Positions 1-11,434 of a stretch of 64,000 nt of DNA are shown here, in pieces. A program made the translations under genes and the position numbers. The stretch comes from Druceiella hillmani (taxonomy: Eukaryota > Arthropoda > Insecta > Lepidoptera > Hepialidae). Position 1 is the stretch's first letter. Every line of letters starts with the position of its first letter. Below the pieces are notes generated by a model. The model had not been told where the DNA came from. It saw nothing but the letters and a program-made list of their open reading frames with translations, and did no database searches. Location of the stretch: the NCBI GenBank assembly GCA_039881145.1, contig JAYKKI010000015.1, positions 25,504,001 through 25,568,000 on the forward strand, given 5' to 3'.

Positions 1-299
1 CGTATTAAATATGACTAGGCATCAGAATAGATTGTACCGGAGAGAAAGTTTGGCATTGGAGATGCTGAACTTTGCGGGATTGGATACTAAGGAGCGCCTT
101 TTGTACAACTGAAAATTATGGCTTCTTTAACATATTGTTTTTCTAAACAATCTACTCAGCAAACCGGAAGTAATTTTTAATCAGTTGTAAATTTGTGAAA
201 AATGGTTGGACTGAAACGGAAAAAATATAATTTTAAAGTTTTTTTCTCTTTAATGCATATTTTGAATATTTGGATCCACTGTTTCTAAACTTTTATACT
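1..299. other. A+T-rich sequence, no gene seen
   Basis: I see no open frame of note, repeat or RNA gene here. The stretch leads into the dispersed repeat copy that begins near 300. Confidence 0.5.
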
Positions 300-375
300 G
301 CCCGACGGGTTTTCTTGGGTTTGTAATAATATTAATAGGTTCTTACTTTCTTTTAGTCGGAGGGGGGGGGGTTTA
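300..375 (-). repeat. Dispersed repeat copy, inverted relative to 21363-21440
   Basis: The reverse complement of this block matches 21363-21440. The shared core is CCGACTAAAAGAAAGTAAGA, followed after about 20 bases by a shared CCCAAGAAAA block. A run of ten G (362-371) sits where the other copy has CCCC, so the homopolymer has probably expanded in this copy. The two copies are 21 kb apart in opposite orientation, which fits an interspersed element. The family is not recognised and the ends are not defined. Confidence 0.6.
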
Positions 376-478
376 AAAATAAAATTATTTAATCGTCAAT
401 TACAACGATCACATCTGTCGTGTTTTTTTAAATTTTTAATTTTACTTTTTATTCTATTTATTTTTATTATAACGTTTA

Positions 479-790
479 CGCAGAAAACCGTGTCTAAATC
501 AATTAAACCATTATAGAGATAAATGGGAAAATTCATTTGCAACAAAATGTTACAGTGCCCTGATGAGCTAACGCCATTATATTATACATGAACTATAGCA
601 GATTAGTCCCTAATATTTTACAGAAAACCGTATTTAAATCGTTTAAATCTCCCACGTATCTCCGTTTGGGAGATACGTGGGATATTTAATTTGCCACAAA
701 ATATTTATTGCGTTGCTTCCTGGTGAGTACTCACCATAGCAGCTAAGAATCATTGCCAATGAATCACAAACATTTTACAGGAAACAATTA
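479..790. repeat. Degenerate tandem repeat, about two units of ~140-160 bp
   Basis: The unit begins with CAGAAAACCGT followed by TAAATC, at 480 and again at 621. Later in the unit come ATTTG(C)ACAAAAT, a CTGATGAG/CTGGTGAG block and an AACA/CATTTTACAG end. A third start, ACAGGAAAC, appears near 776. The second unit contains the 14-bp-arm hairpin at 650-682, which the first unit lacks. The hairpin therefore arose after the duplication. Confidence 0.55.
650..682. repeat. Perfect hairpin, 14-bp arms, 5-nt loop
   Basis: The arms at 650-663 and 669-682 are exact reverse complements (TCCCACGTATCTCC), with the loop GTTTG. The corresponding position of the neighbouring tandem unit has no second arm, which suggests a local inverted duplication. 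Confidence 0.9.
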
Positions 791-1044
791 ATTATTAAAA
801 ATTATTAAAAAAAAAAAACAAATAAATAAAAGAATTGATTAGAAACGCTAGAAGCTCACAATAACTTCTAATACTTGAAAGTCAGAAACTCACTATAAAT
901 TCTAGTGGTTTGAGCTGTTTACATATATTTAAAACTTTTGTTTTCAAGCGCTTTTAAGTTTTGTTAGTAAAATTTAGAGTCCGTTTACCTTTACCGTTTA
1001 GAATTGTTTTAAATAATTCCCATTAATAATTCTGAAGAATCCTA

Positions 1045-1108
1045 CGTTTTGATTATTCCAGTAACCCAACGCATAGACTCTAGCTTAGTTACTGGAATAA
1101 CCAAAACG
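1045..1108. repeat. Hairpin, 21-bp arms (20/21), 22-nt loop
   Basis: Arm 1045-1065 (CGTTTTGATTATTCCAGTAA plus C) pairs with 1088-1108 with a single mismatch. No target duplication or related copy was noticed in the window. Confidence 0.85.
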
Positions 1109-2004
1109 GATGAAAGAGAAGCATTTCATTAAATGTCTGTCCATAACTTGAATATGATTATTTTTAAAAAGACTTATATTGCGATAAAGCATAAGATAAA
1201 AAGGTGGTTGCGTTTCGCGAACTGGGAGCCCTTTCGTGATCGTTAATAGCTTACTCGTAAATAGGAAATTCAATTTGGCATCAAAATAATAGAAAATTAT
1301 TTTTTGATTAAAAAATTAGCCGTTGTTATTAATTTTGTTCAAGTGAATTTGAAATATTTTAATCTTCCATCTACACTTTAAAATGGCGCTATTTGAATAT
1401 TTAACATTCCGTGATACGATATTGGTCCAGAATTATAAACCGAATGAAACTTTATTTTGCTCTTAGTTTACACATCATCATTTTAGACAACAAAAATGAG
1501 TTAAAAATATTATGGATATCTTGATAAAATATATAATTTCGTAGCCAACATTTCTTATTTTTTCCATAATATAGGTAAGTTTGAAAACATAATTTGTATA
1601 GATCCTTGAATTATTATTAATGTAAATGAAAATAACTAATATTCCTCAATACACGTTTATAAATAACACTGAAGCATCTATTATTAAAATTGATGTAAAA
1701 AAATATTCAAATACTTTTACCTTGGTATTGATGGTTAACGAAATATTTAAACTTTATTTTTTTTGCAAAGATGTCACGCCACGAGACCTGATCCTTAATA
1801 ATATTCTCATTTTCTTTTCTCAATTTACTTAAAGTGACCTTGCATTACTAACTGATATTTGTGAATATTTTTACCTGACCGTAATATTTTGTGTGGATAT
1901 TTAACATTGTGCGGCATCTTGATTAATGCGGGAATACGCTCCAGTGCTATTCGAATGTTTGATTTGGCCTTTACTTCTTTTTTTCATTTTTCCAACCTTT
2001 TTAT
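1109..2004. other. A+T-rich sequence without a recognisable gene
   Basis: Only short open frames occur. The longest is about 68 codons at 1626-1832 on the plus strand, and it is rich in Ile, Asn and Phe as expected from A+T-rich noncoding DNA. No splice-flanked or family-like segment was seen. Confidence 0.5.
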
Positions 2005-2045
2005 AATAGGTAGTCTCTGCTCTACATGAGCAGAAACGACCTATT
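2005..2045. repeat. Hairpin, 18-bp arms (16/18), 5-nt loop
   Basis: Arm 2005-2022 (AATAGGTAGTCTCTGCTC) pairs with 2028-2045, leaving two mismatches, across the loop TACAT. It is unrelated in sequence to the other hairpins of the window. Confidence 0.8.
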
Positions 2046-4056
2046 ACAAGACAATGAGAATAAGCTAATCATGTTCGTTCAGCTATTTCTTATTAATAAG
2101 TAATTCTTGCAATAACTTGTTTCTTATAAACGAGTTTCCTTTTGTCAACGTTTCTCAGGAAGAGAAATAAATACAATCCGAAATAGTTTATATTTAATTA
2201 AAATTAATGAAACTATTTGTTTTTGAGTCTAAATGGTTAATTATTTTTTTCATGGTAGAAAGTTATTCTGAGTCAATTTATATTAACAAGGTCAAGGGAT
2301 TGTTTTTGTTTCGAATTTCACTTTAAAAAATAACTGTCGTCAGGATACTGCAGAAAAACCTTCCCATAAACATATTTATGTATAAGTCTACTTAACGATT
2401 ATGTTAATATTGCGGAAGACCGTTTGCTTCAGGATAGTCTTTTATTTTACCCAGAAATATGGTATTATCTCTCGGGTTATTAACTTAGGGTATCGTTAAA
2501 TGTTCTCCCTCATCTTTCAATCATTTTCTTATTAGTCTATTAGTCAAAAAATATGTTGAAAAAGAAGTTTTCCCGGTATCTCTATTAAGCTTTTATATAT
2601 ACTTAGGATATTTCTCATTCTTAGTGAAAGTATTTCCAGTTTTCGTAGCAGGCTAACGCTAAAATATTTGTAACGCAGTTATATTTTTTATATCTTTCGG
2701 TAGTGCTGCTTCTCATCCTTAAAATTTTATTTACGTTGATCTTATCAAAAATTTTACCCAAAACTTTTGATTTTGTAATTTTTTTATAACTATGAACATA
2801 TGAGTTAAATATTTCGTCAAGATTACTGAGATTAGCCAATGAAGGTAAAACGTAATACATAAGTGCCATAAGATAAAAACATAAATTTTAAAACATTCAG
2901 AAACTCACTATCGACGAAGAAGTACTCAGAAAAGTTCAAAAACACACTTACTCAAGAATAGTGATAACACACGAACTTGCGTGTAAACAAATTTTGAAAG
3001 TAGAATATAAAGAAGTAAAACCAAATATTATGTACATCCGTTATAATAATTATTAATTATTTCCTTTAAAATTAATAAGGCATCTATTCAAAATAAATAA
3101 CCTTTAAAATTGTCTTCGTATATGGCTCTAAAAATTTAGTTTACGAACGAACACATTTTTGATTTTATTTGATTTTAATATTATTTCTACCATGTGAGGC
3201 CTGATCAGTTTAAATAGTAAAATTTAATTTACCAACAAGTGACATTTTAAATAATTTAAAAACAGTTTTTATGGACAAAATAAACTCAGTAATAAAATCA
3301 TTAGTTTTGGTTCTTGGATTATATTGATGTAGGGATTATGAATTGCGTTTTTGTTCTGTTACTTCATGCACCAATACGTCAAATAAGATTATTCTAAATA
3401 TTGTTATAAGTTGTTGTAAATATGCTGATATACGGAAAGGTATTTCAACGAATAAACGTCATTAAATTCCTATGAAAACATCATAAAGAAAATCAGAATC
3501 ATGAAGTAAATTTATTTGATTTTTAATAGTAAAAAAGTAAGTATTAAAAAGTGAAAAATAATTATCTCAAAAAAGATACCTACTTCTACGCAATAAATAA
3601 CTAAGTTATAAAGAAGTGTAAACTTTTTTATTATAAATAATCTCTTCAGGAATATATTTCGTACGGTGAGTAAATTAGAAGTTAAGGTTTTAAATTTATA
3701 TTAAAAATTAAATTAAATTATAAATTTCTTTAAGTTGGTCGACAGTGCTGGAACCGACTTCAAAAGTAAGTAACTTATTTATTTGTTACTAATAAGTAGA
3801 TACATATTTTGAGACAATAATTTTTTACTTTTTAGTACCTACGTTTTTGAAGACGATTTTTTAAAAGACAATTCATTTTAGAATTTTTTGGTGATCAACA
3901 TATTAATTTTAATTATCACAATTATTTTCTTTCTTAGAATATTGGATAATTATTCAGTCACGGGCTAAAGCTAGTAACTAATTTCCTCATTGTCTAAGTA
4001 GATTATCAAAAAAACATAGAAATGTAGCGATAGTAATAGCCGCCAATGGTTATCTG
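2046..4056. other. A+T-rich sequence, nothing recognised
   Basis: This stretch holds long A/T runs and short chance frames, such as 82 codons on the minus strand at 2621-2869. I see no transposon ends, hairpin over 12 bp or RNA gene. Confidence 0.5.
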
Positions 4057-4790
4057 TTAGTTGTTGAGGAGTTCGGTTCTCCATATCCGAAGTCCAATAT
4101 CAGATTTTGCAAATTAAAAACTACCACTTGAGGAGTTCTGTTCTCCACATCCGAAATCCAATATCAGATTTTGCAAAGTAATAACTGAAGTAACAACTAA
4201 CCAGTAGCATATATGTTTAATCACGATCGATTTACTACTATCCGTTAAGAAGTTACATTATTCATCTTTAGAACTCATCATCACACATTGACTTCGTCGA
4301 TGGTGCAGTTGTTTTGCAAAGTAAAAACTACCAGTAGTAAATATCGTGAATTACGTTTGTTTTACTACCATCCGATAAGTTGTTCCATTGTTCATCTTCA
4401 GAACGCATCATCAGAACCTGACATGATCGACAGTAGTTATTTTGCAAAGTAACAACTACCAGTTATTACTTTGCAAAATAAGATATTTGCTATATCTTGA
4501 ATTACTTTCCATTTATTGCCATCTGTTAAGGAGTTCTATTGTTCACCTCCAGAACTCATCATCAGACCCTGACCTCGGCGGCGGTGTTCTTAGTTTTCAT
4601 AGTTACAACTACTAGTAGCAAATATCTTTAATCACGGTTGATTTACTAATAGTCGTTAAGGAGTTCTATAGTTCATATCCAGAATTTATTATCAGAACCT
4701 GATTTGTTAAGTGATGTAGTTATTTTGCAAAATAACAACTAACCTTACCAAATATACCACCGTTTAATTCCGGACCTCATCATCAGATCA
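4057..4790. repeat. Tandem (satellite-like) array, unit ~130 bp, ~5 units
   Basis: Units start with GTTAAGGAGTTCTATTGTTC-like sequence at about 4057, 4127, 4244, 4374, 4524 and 4655. Each continues into AGAACTCATCATCAGAACCT, then a TTTTGCAAAGTAACAACTAC block, AGTAGCAAATAT, and a GATTTACTACCATCC end. The first unit is truncated to about 67 bp and the second to about 117 bp. The fourth has about 20 extra bases, including a second TTTGCAAA block. A partial unit (CCGGACCTCATCATCAGATC) closes the array near 4790. Units differ from each other by roughly 15-25 %, so this is an old array rather than an active homogenised satellite. Confidence 0.8.
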
Positions 4791-5085
4791 CCATCATATT
4801 TATAGGGGACTCCCCTCCTTTCCTACCCTCTTTGAAAAGAAATATCAAAGTCGGTCCACTCGATAAAGAATTATCATAAAAACATTCCGACTTACATAAA
4901 AATTCCATCTTACATAAAAACATTCCGACGCATTGAGGACCTCCTCCTTTGTTGAAGTTGGTTAAAAAGATATTTGGCAATTCAAATATCATGTAGAAAA
5001 ACTTCAATACTAGGAAATTAACGTAATTGGATGCATATTTCGTGCGTATAATGTAATGTTCCAAATATTTCTCTAACATTTCCAC
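4783..5085 (-). CDS. Doubtful 100-codon open frame
   Basis: The frame is open for 100 codons and overlaps the end of the tandem array. Part of it comes from an internal direct repeat: TTACATAAAAA and CATTCCGAC each occur twice at about 4884-4931. It is rich in Phe and Leu, has no domain I recognise, and lacks any flanking exon or promoter signal. It is more likely a chance frame than a gene. Confidence 0.08.
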   Translation of the reverse strand: MEMLEKYLEHYIIRTKYASNYVNFLVLKFFYMIFELPNIFLTNFNKGGGPQCVGMFLCKMEFLCKSECFYDNSLSSGPTLIFLFKEGRKGGESPINMMVI

Positions 5086-7163
5086 CGATTATTCACTGGA
5101 GCGTGCAAACAATGTAATTCATGTAGACGATGATAATATTAATCTTAATGGAAGAAATTTGTATTCCCAATAGTGATATAGAACTTTCAACTTGAGCACT
5201 TCTGGACGTTCAATTATTTCAGCCCAAATTCATTTTCTGCTAACAATGAATCAAATTATCTATTCAGTTTTGTCACAATTGTGCGAACATTTTGATTTAA
5301 GGACCAGACGTCCCCATCGGAGCTGTGCCACTTGATAACAAGGTCGAATTAGAAACCTTTTCGAGAAGGGTTCGAGCGTTAAATTTAAAATGAAGGAGTA
5401 TCTGTCCAATATTTTTCTCTAAATGTATAAAGTAGAGACAGAACATTTGATGTACGTAAATATTAAAATTAAATAATTACGTAAATATGATACAAAAAAA
5501 TGTAGGAAATCTATGAAAATATGAAGTAATTAAATCTAAATTACACTCAAATAAACTTTTTTTTTTCAATAAACAAAATAAAAAAGTGAATGCTTTCATT
5601 GGAAGTTATGAATCTACGTATGTTATTAAAGCATAAACAAATTAAAATGTATCATCAATTAAGATGAAACTAAAGAATGTCGTTATTTACTTTTTTATAT
5701 TTATTTTAGTTTTTGGCCATAATTATGTAAACCTATTTAAAATTTTCTAAGGTGTGCTGAGTAAAAAAGTTTTTCTATAGAAATTTAAATTTTCGTCATA
5801 TTTCCCAAGAATTACTACTTGCAACTGTCATATATTTTTAAACATGATGGATGTAATTGCCATTAACTGTACACTTTTAACAAAAACATTCTAATTATTG
5901 CATTTGTAAATATATTGTTCGCAAGACATATCTCAGTGAGTAGATGGATTTTCACTTCTATAAAATCACCTAAACAAGAAAAGAAAATGGAACAAGTACT
6001 AAGATAAATGTTATTAAACGTTTTGTAAAACGAAATTGTATTGCATCCACAATTTTATGATCGGCGGATTCCCAAGTATTTTAGACATCTCTCAAGACAT
6101 TTTCGGACTGGACGATAATTATATTGAAAATATGATTTATTGACAACGATAACATTACTACCATAATTTATGTCTGCTATTGCAATATTTATTATCATAA
6201 TTGATGCTTGAACTTAATAACTTGCGAAACAATGACTGTATAAGCCAAAATGTCGCCACTCATGGAACATCTTGTTGTAATGTAGACATGAAACATTTAG
6301 ATATCGAAAAAATGAGAGTGGTCTTGTGTAAAATCGCGCATGAATCAAATCTTGCGTGTTGAAAACACTTTAAAAAAATCTTATAGATTCATATTTGAAT
6401 ATTGACGGGGATATGTTTATTCAGAAACATAAACTCAGCTAGAGTGTGGTATATCATAATGAATGATTATGATAATCGACAACAAATTTTAATTGGTGTT
6501 GTACTGAGCATAGCCTATCATTAGATTTCAGAACTATAAGTACTATAACGAGAATCATATATGAGTTTCTTTACTCCCGATCATTCTTCAGAATCGGTAT
6601 ATAGTTACGGTTCTTGAGGGATCATTCTTATACATATTAGCTGGATTCTATAAATTATTCGCATTCCAATTTTTGATTGCCTGTAATAAAGGTGATAATG
6701 AACAATTAAACCATTTATAAATAAACATTGAATGTAATGTACTCTACTATTTTTATATAATGCAAAATGTTGATAAAGAGAGCCAAAAAGTGAGCGAAGC
6801 AGGAATTTTTAGCATTACGCCAAATAAGCCCTTCCTATCCCCCACCTTGTTCAGATCTGCTAAAGAATTTTTGTATGGTTATCTTAGATGGAAAAAATAC
6901 TGGAAAACCCTAAATAAATCGTAATTCTAGGTTTATTTATTAAGGAAATGTAATAGAATTATTACAGTCGAAAACCATACTTGAATATTTATTTATTCTT
7001 TTGCTTTGATATTTATTAACTTTAATGAGCAAATTAAAAAGTACATAGGACTTGTTGACAAAAACCAGTCTCAGCCTGTCAACCAAAGACAAATAACTTT
7101 AATTTTATATAAGTAAAATACAATAATGGGGATATCACAAAAATACTATAATAATTAGATTAT
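5086..7163. other. A+T-rich sequence, nothing recognised
   Basis: A short G+C-richer patch near 5300-5390 (GACGTCCCCATCGGAGCTGT) stands out, but it has no long frame and no family resemblance. The rest is low-complexity A+T-rich DNA. Confidence 0.45.
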
Positions 7164-7220
7164 TTGCAAATGACACACCAAGTATTATTGTAATAATAAT
7201 ACTTGGTGTGTCATTTGCAA
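7164..7220. repeat. Perfect hairpin, 26-bp arms, 5-nt loop
   Basis: The arms 7164-7189 and 7195-7220 are exact reverse complements around the loop GTAAT. Each arm contains TGACACACCAAGTATTATT or its complement. A transcript through it would fold into a single perfect stem. No flanking duplication is visible, and no other copy of the arm was noticed in the window. Confidence 0.92.
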
Positions 7221-7489
7221 TCGACTAAACAGACTCTGACGCCTTAACAGCTAGAAGTAATTGAAGCATACTTATTTAATCCTAAATTTTGTTAGGTGAG
7301 GTGGAGAATAAATATTATTTGAAATATAAAAATACGAAAGAATACTATAACGATAAAATTAAATTAACGTTTTGCTACTCCACAGTCATAAGCCAAGAAT
7401 TTTAGTGCTCCGTCAAATAAATTATATTCATTTTTGTTTACTTTGAGTGGAGAAACTTGAACGCATTTTGTGTTCATTGCCAGGACATA

Positions 7490-7880
7490 TTCAAGTTATC
7501 AATTTAATTTAAACATATTAGCGGTTAAATATAAATTGCAATGATTTCGTTTAATGAATGTCACGTCGATTTTTGAGCCACGAACCAATGAATGCATAGC
7601 AAAATGGTAAAGACTCGTACTAATTAAGGGATGAATTCCCAATCCGCATAATGAACGGAGTAATTTTTTTATCGAGGCCGGCACACCGAGGGGCCGAGGG
7701 GAGTTGACCGGAGGGGAGCAATGCAAACAATATTAATGACTTGAATATTCATGAAGCAACCGTGTAAATATGATTCCTGCTGATATGCGTTATTATCATC
7801 GAATAGATTACGCCCCCGGGCGAATTAATATTGTTATTTGCTACGATTTGTGCGTTATTAAAACTTTAGGTCTGAATGGT
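7490..7880. promoter_or_regulatory. G+C-richer noncoding islet, possible regulatory element
   Basis: This block is more complex than its surroundings. It includes a G+C-rich core near 7675-7720 (GGCACACCGAGGGGCCGAGG), a GCCCCCGGGC palindrome near 7812, and several TAAT/ATTA words that could serve homeodomain factors. No meaningful frame crosses it; the 75-codon minus-strand frame at 7499-7726 has no recognisable product. Its complexity within an A+T desert would fit a conserved noncoding element, but that is inference only. Confidence 0.25.
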
Positions 7881-9207
7881 TCACATGCGAAGTAATTGAG
7901 GTAATTCAATATTGTATATTTCTATTTCTGTTATCATATATGAATTTGTTGGTGACTTTATTGTTGGATAATAAAAAAATATTGATAGGGTATAAAAATA
8001 ATGTTTGTACTAAAAGGGTCGTAGGTATTAATTTATATTTAATTTGATGCTGTCCCATTAAATGCAGAAGCTTATAATGATCAAATAACCAGACATAAAT
8101 TTTGATAATTTTTAAACAATCAGTTTAGGGCAAAGCTTTACATCAAACACTGCATAAATCACAAAGTAAACTAGATTGAATTGTCAAATTAGTTGATCTG
8201 CTCAAAATAATACAAAAACATTAGTCAATAGAGAAATCAAAACCTTATTTCAAAATTAACATAAATTAAGAACTAAATTGATATGAAAAAGATATGTCAC
8301 TTGATTTTCAATTCATTTGTATCGTCTCAATTATTTATAATATCTCAACTATCTTATTTCTCAACTTTAAACAATGATGATTATTTTCTTAATGGAACAT
8401 AATTAAATTTAATTATAATTTTTAATAGCGGATAATATTCACAAATATCTTTAGTAATATAAGTATTTAAAATTATTCGTGTTTTATTTAAAATTTGTCT
8501 ATATTTGAAAATTTTAAACTTTCCGTGCCAATGAATTAAAATATTTGCAAACAAAAATTATTAGGGAAATTAATGATAAATCGCATTAAGATAATTTTAA
8601 ACGTTTGAAATTTATATCTTTGCGCATGCATTACATAAATATTATTTACCCAATTTGATAGTCTTATTTAATTTATATCGTCATATAGCGTAAAGTTAAT
8701 ACTTTGAATAGTATCCATAAAACTTATCCAAGGTTTATATTAAAATATTAAATGAATAATTTTAACGCATGGAGGGGGTAAATCCTTACCATGTTTTACC
8801 ATAATTGGGTAGGGACATAAGTGTGTACTATACTTATAGCACTTCCAACATGTTTTACTTGCTATTCTCATCGATACGTAATTCTTCATTTGCTGTATCG
8901 AGACCATAATGATGTGGCAAATGATAAAGTCAGAGAAACTTTGCGGTTTGTTAACACGAAATGAGGTAATGTATATCTGACTATAAAATATTGATAAATG
9001 ATATTATTATTTATATACAGCGTTACGTATTTTATACATTCCAAACAATCGTACGTATACATTCCAACAAATCGGGGCTGACACGCCCATTTTTTTTGTA
9101 TGTAATTTGATTAAATTTTATACGATTTTGGTGTATAAAAAATGTCGTTTTTCGAATTGGTTTGTTGTTCGAATTTTGTGTTCATAAATATGAGTAAAAC
9201 AAACGCT
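7881..9207. other. A+T-rich sequence, nothing recognised
   Basis: No repeat ends, RNA genes or plausible coding segments were seen before the large inverted repeat begins. Confidence 0.5.
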
Positions 9208-9800
9208 TTTTTAATAATAAAAATCACTTCCATGTAAGTAAAAGAAATGCATTACAGTCGTAATTATGTTGAATTAAATTGGTATTACTTTTACAGGTTT
9301 TTTTTAAATTAAATGAAGCATATTAGTGATATATCGAGTAACATTTTAATTAGGTTATAAAAATATTAAACAAAAAAACCTATTTTAATAACATAGACGA
9401 TTTCTGAAACGGTTTGACATAATATCTTTGACATATTTTGTGATTTTGCAGATTTTTCAATTTTTTAAAAATTACTTTTCCTTTACAACTTCAAATAAAA
9501 GTAAAAGTCATCAAAAATATATAAATGTATTACCTGTCTGAAAACACAAATACGATCATATGGAAAATTACTAAAATGATTGCGATTTCTCTATTCTTTA
9601 ATTCATTTACGAGGTGAACGTTTAGTGAGTAAAAAAAAGTGTTGTCCAAACCTTGATTTATTATTTAAAGTTTAGGAAACATATAGAAGCGATGCAAAAA
9701 GAAATATAACTACTAAACTGGTTTATAAAAATCATAAGTTTATCTTCTTAAAATATATTCGATATTATAACAAAACTAGTTATATCAGTTATCTTTGGTT
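9208..9800 (+). repeat. Left arm of a large inverted repeat
   Basis: The reverse complement of 11435-12040 aligns along this whole arm at roughly 80 % identity by eye. Anchors include AAACGGTTTGACATAATAT near 9410, TGATTTTGCAGATTTTTC, ATTACCTGTCTGAAAACACA near 9530, ACGATCATATGGA, AAGTTTAGGAAACATA and TATAACAAAACTAGTTATAT near 9770. The outer end is near the AATCACTTC block at 9221. No terminal motif or target duplication of a known transposon superfamily was found. It could be a long-TIR or foldback element, or two inverted copies of one repeat. Confidence 0.85.
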
Positions 9801-10031
9801 TTTGGATTTCATATCTTGGACACAATCAATATTTTAGAAATAACCAGCTGAAATAAAAATGGCATTCAATTTTATAACGCCTGTCATCCTGAAATTATTT
9901 TGGAAATACATGCGAATCGTGTTCCACGTTTTAAATATTAACCTTTTTAAAGCTTATTCCCTTTTTTCGCCAACCCCTATAGCTTCCAGCAATCTATTCA
10001 AAGTATGGCGCTCACTATCTTCTTTGAAACC

Positions 10032-10182
10032 ATTTTTTTTATATTCAGATCTATTTAAAAGATCTTTAATATTATACAACTGGTACGTGAGAAGGTTTTT
10101 ATTTCGTTTCAAATTAAAACCTTCTCACGTACCAGTTCTATAATATTGAAGATCTTTTAAATAGATCTGAATATAAAAAAAT
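10032..10182. repeat. Near-perfect foldback, ~68-bp arms, ~16-nt loop
   Basis: The left arm (10032-10100) runs through ATATTCAGATCTATTTAAAA, AGATCTTTAATATTATACAA and CTGGTACGTGAGAAGG. The right arm (10116-10182) is its reverse complement with only two or three differences. The short loop and high identity point to a recent local inverted duplication. It is nested in the spacer of the much more diverged 9.2-12.0 kb inverted repeat, so it is younger. Confidence 0.9.
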
Positions 10183-10800
10183 AGTATCTGTATATAAGAA
10201 AAACTATAAAATTATTGAACTTTACAATAATTTTTGGTAGTCATATTAAAAGTGCGACAACCAAAAATGCTATAGTTAGTAGGTTAGGTATCTTCTGTTC
10301 TTACTTAAATTAAGACTCAATAAAAAATTATCTAATTCATAAAATCAAGTTATTTTTTAGGCAAAACTTTCCTGCCAAACCTGTATTTTTGCAACGAATA
10401 AAAATCACACATTCCTACATCACCCATTTCAAATATATATTTTTTTCTCTTTTAATTTCAAACAAAATTATTAATATAATAAAATAAACAGGAAACAAAT
10501 CGTGACAGAAGTTTTATTTAATTTTGGTACCTAAAGGTTTTTAATTACTAGGAGTTAAAAGAACTTAGTTGTGTACACTTTAACCCTACAGTTACCCGTG
10601 ATTCAGTAATATATTACCGATTAACTTTACTCCAATAAATGTAGAAATTTCAGTTTTTTAATTACTTTACTTATTGTCGTTTGTGTTTTAATATTATGGC
10701 GTGACATTAAGGAAAACATAAAAAAATAAATAACATTTAACCGCTAAATGGATTTTTCCCGGATTTTTGTAATTTACACCAAATTATGAATTGAAATCAA

Positions 10801-10880
10801 TGCGTGTATGCGTGCGTGCGTGCATGCGCGCGAGTGTGCGTGCGTGCGGGCGTGAGTGCGTGCGTTTGTATATGTGACTG
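10801..10880. repeat. GTGCGTGC-type microsatellite
   Basis: An imperfect tract of GTGCG, GTGTGCG and GCGCGCGAG units. It is G+C-rich and alternates purine and pyrimidine, so it could adopt Z-DNA. No function is implied. Confidence 0.85.
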
Positions 10881-11434
10881 AGTGTACTTAACTTTGTCAA
10901 AGAAAATTCCAATTTTCCCTTCATACACTTTACGGGCTTAAGACCACCATAATTATCGTTATTTTTTATTTAAATTAGTAACTTCATGAAGACATATTTA
11001 AAAAATTAGAATCAAGTCATTTATATAACTAAAACCTACTTGCGTATTCATCAATTTCTATTTATATATTTTTTATGCCCTTACTGATACTTTAATCCTT
11101 ATCGGAAGTGAAGTTCTTTTCGCTCAATACATCGCTCAAACTTGCACATCTTTCCAATTCTATGTAAACTTTCTCATTATATTAAAATTACCAAAAATAC
11201 GTGAAAACGTACTATCTCATGATATCCGAGATTATTGCAATATTACTAGTGACTATCCCAAATCTAGCAGGTAAACTAAACGTTAAATCTGTGCGCTCAC
11301 GCAGCAGGGTGGGGAGAGCGACACAGGGAGGTTTTTTGCTTAAAAGTTGCAATGTATCCAAAAGTTAGTTTTATTGTTGAAATTTCTTTTTAATTTTGTT
11401 ATTTATTTGCCGTTTTGAATAGTTGACCTTATAT

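Larger units (their letters stand above)
9801..11434. other. Spacer between the arms of the large inverted repeat
   Basis: About 1.63 kb with no transposase-like frame. It contains the nested ~150-bp foldback at 10032-10182, the (GTGC/GTGTGC)n tract at 10801-10880 and a short G+C-rich patch at 11288-11332. The 94-codon frame at 9859-10143 runs into the nested foldback and is not recognised. Confidence 0.6.

Noticed and set aside
4244..4790. Possible CRISPR-like array from regularly spaced repeats
   Set aside because: Units are contiguous, ~130 bp and diverged, with no unique spacers between identical short repeats, and the genome is eukaryotic. It is a tandem satellite-like array.
7164..7220. 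Canonical microRNA precursor
   Set aside because: The stem is a perfect 26-bp duplex with a 5-nt loop and no bulges, too short for a standard pre-miRNA without flanking stem. No flanking pairing was found.
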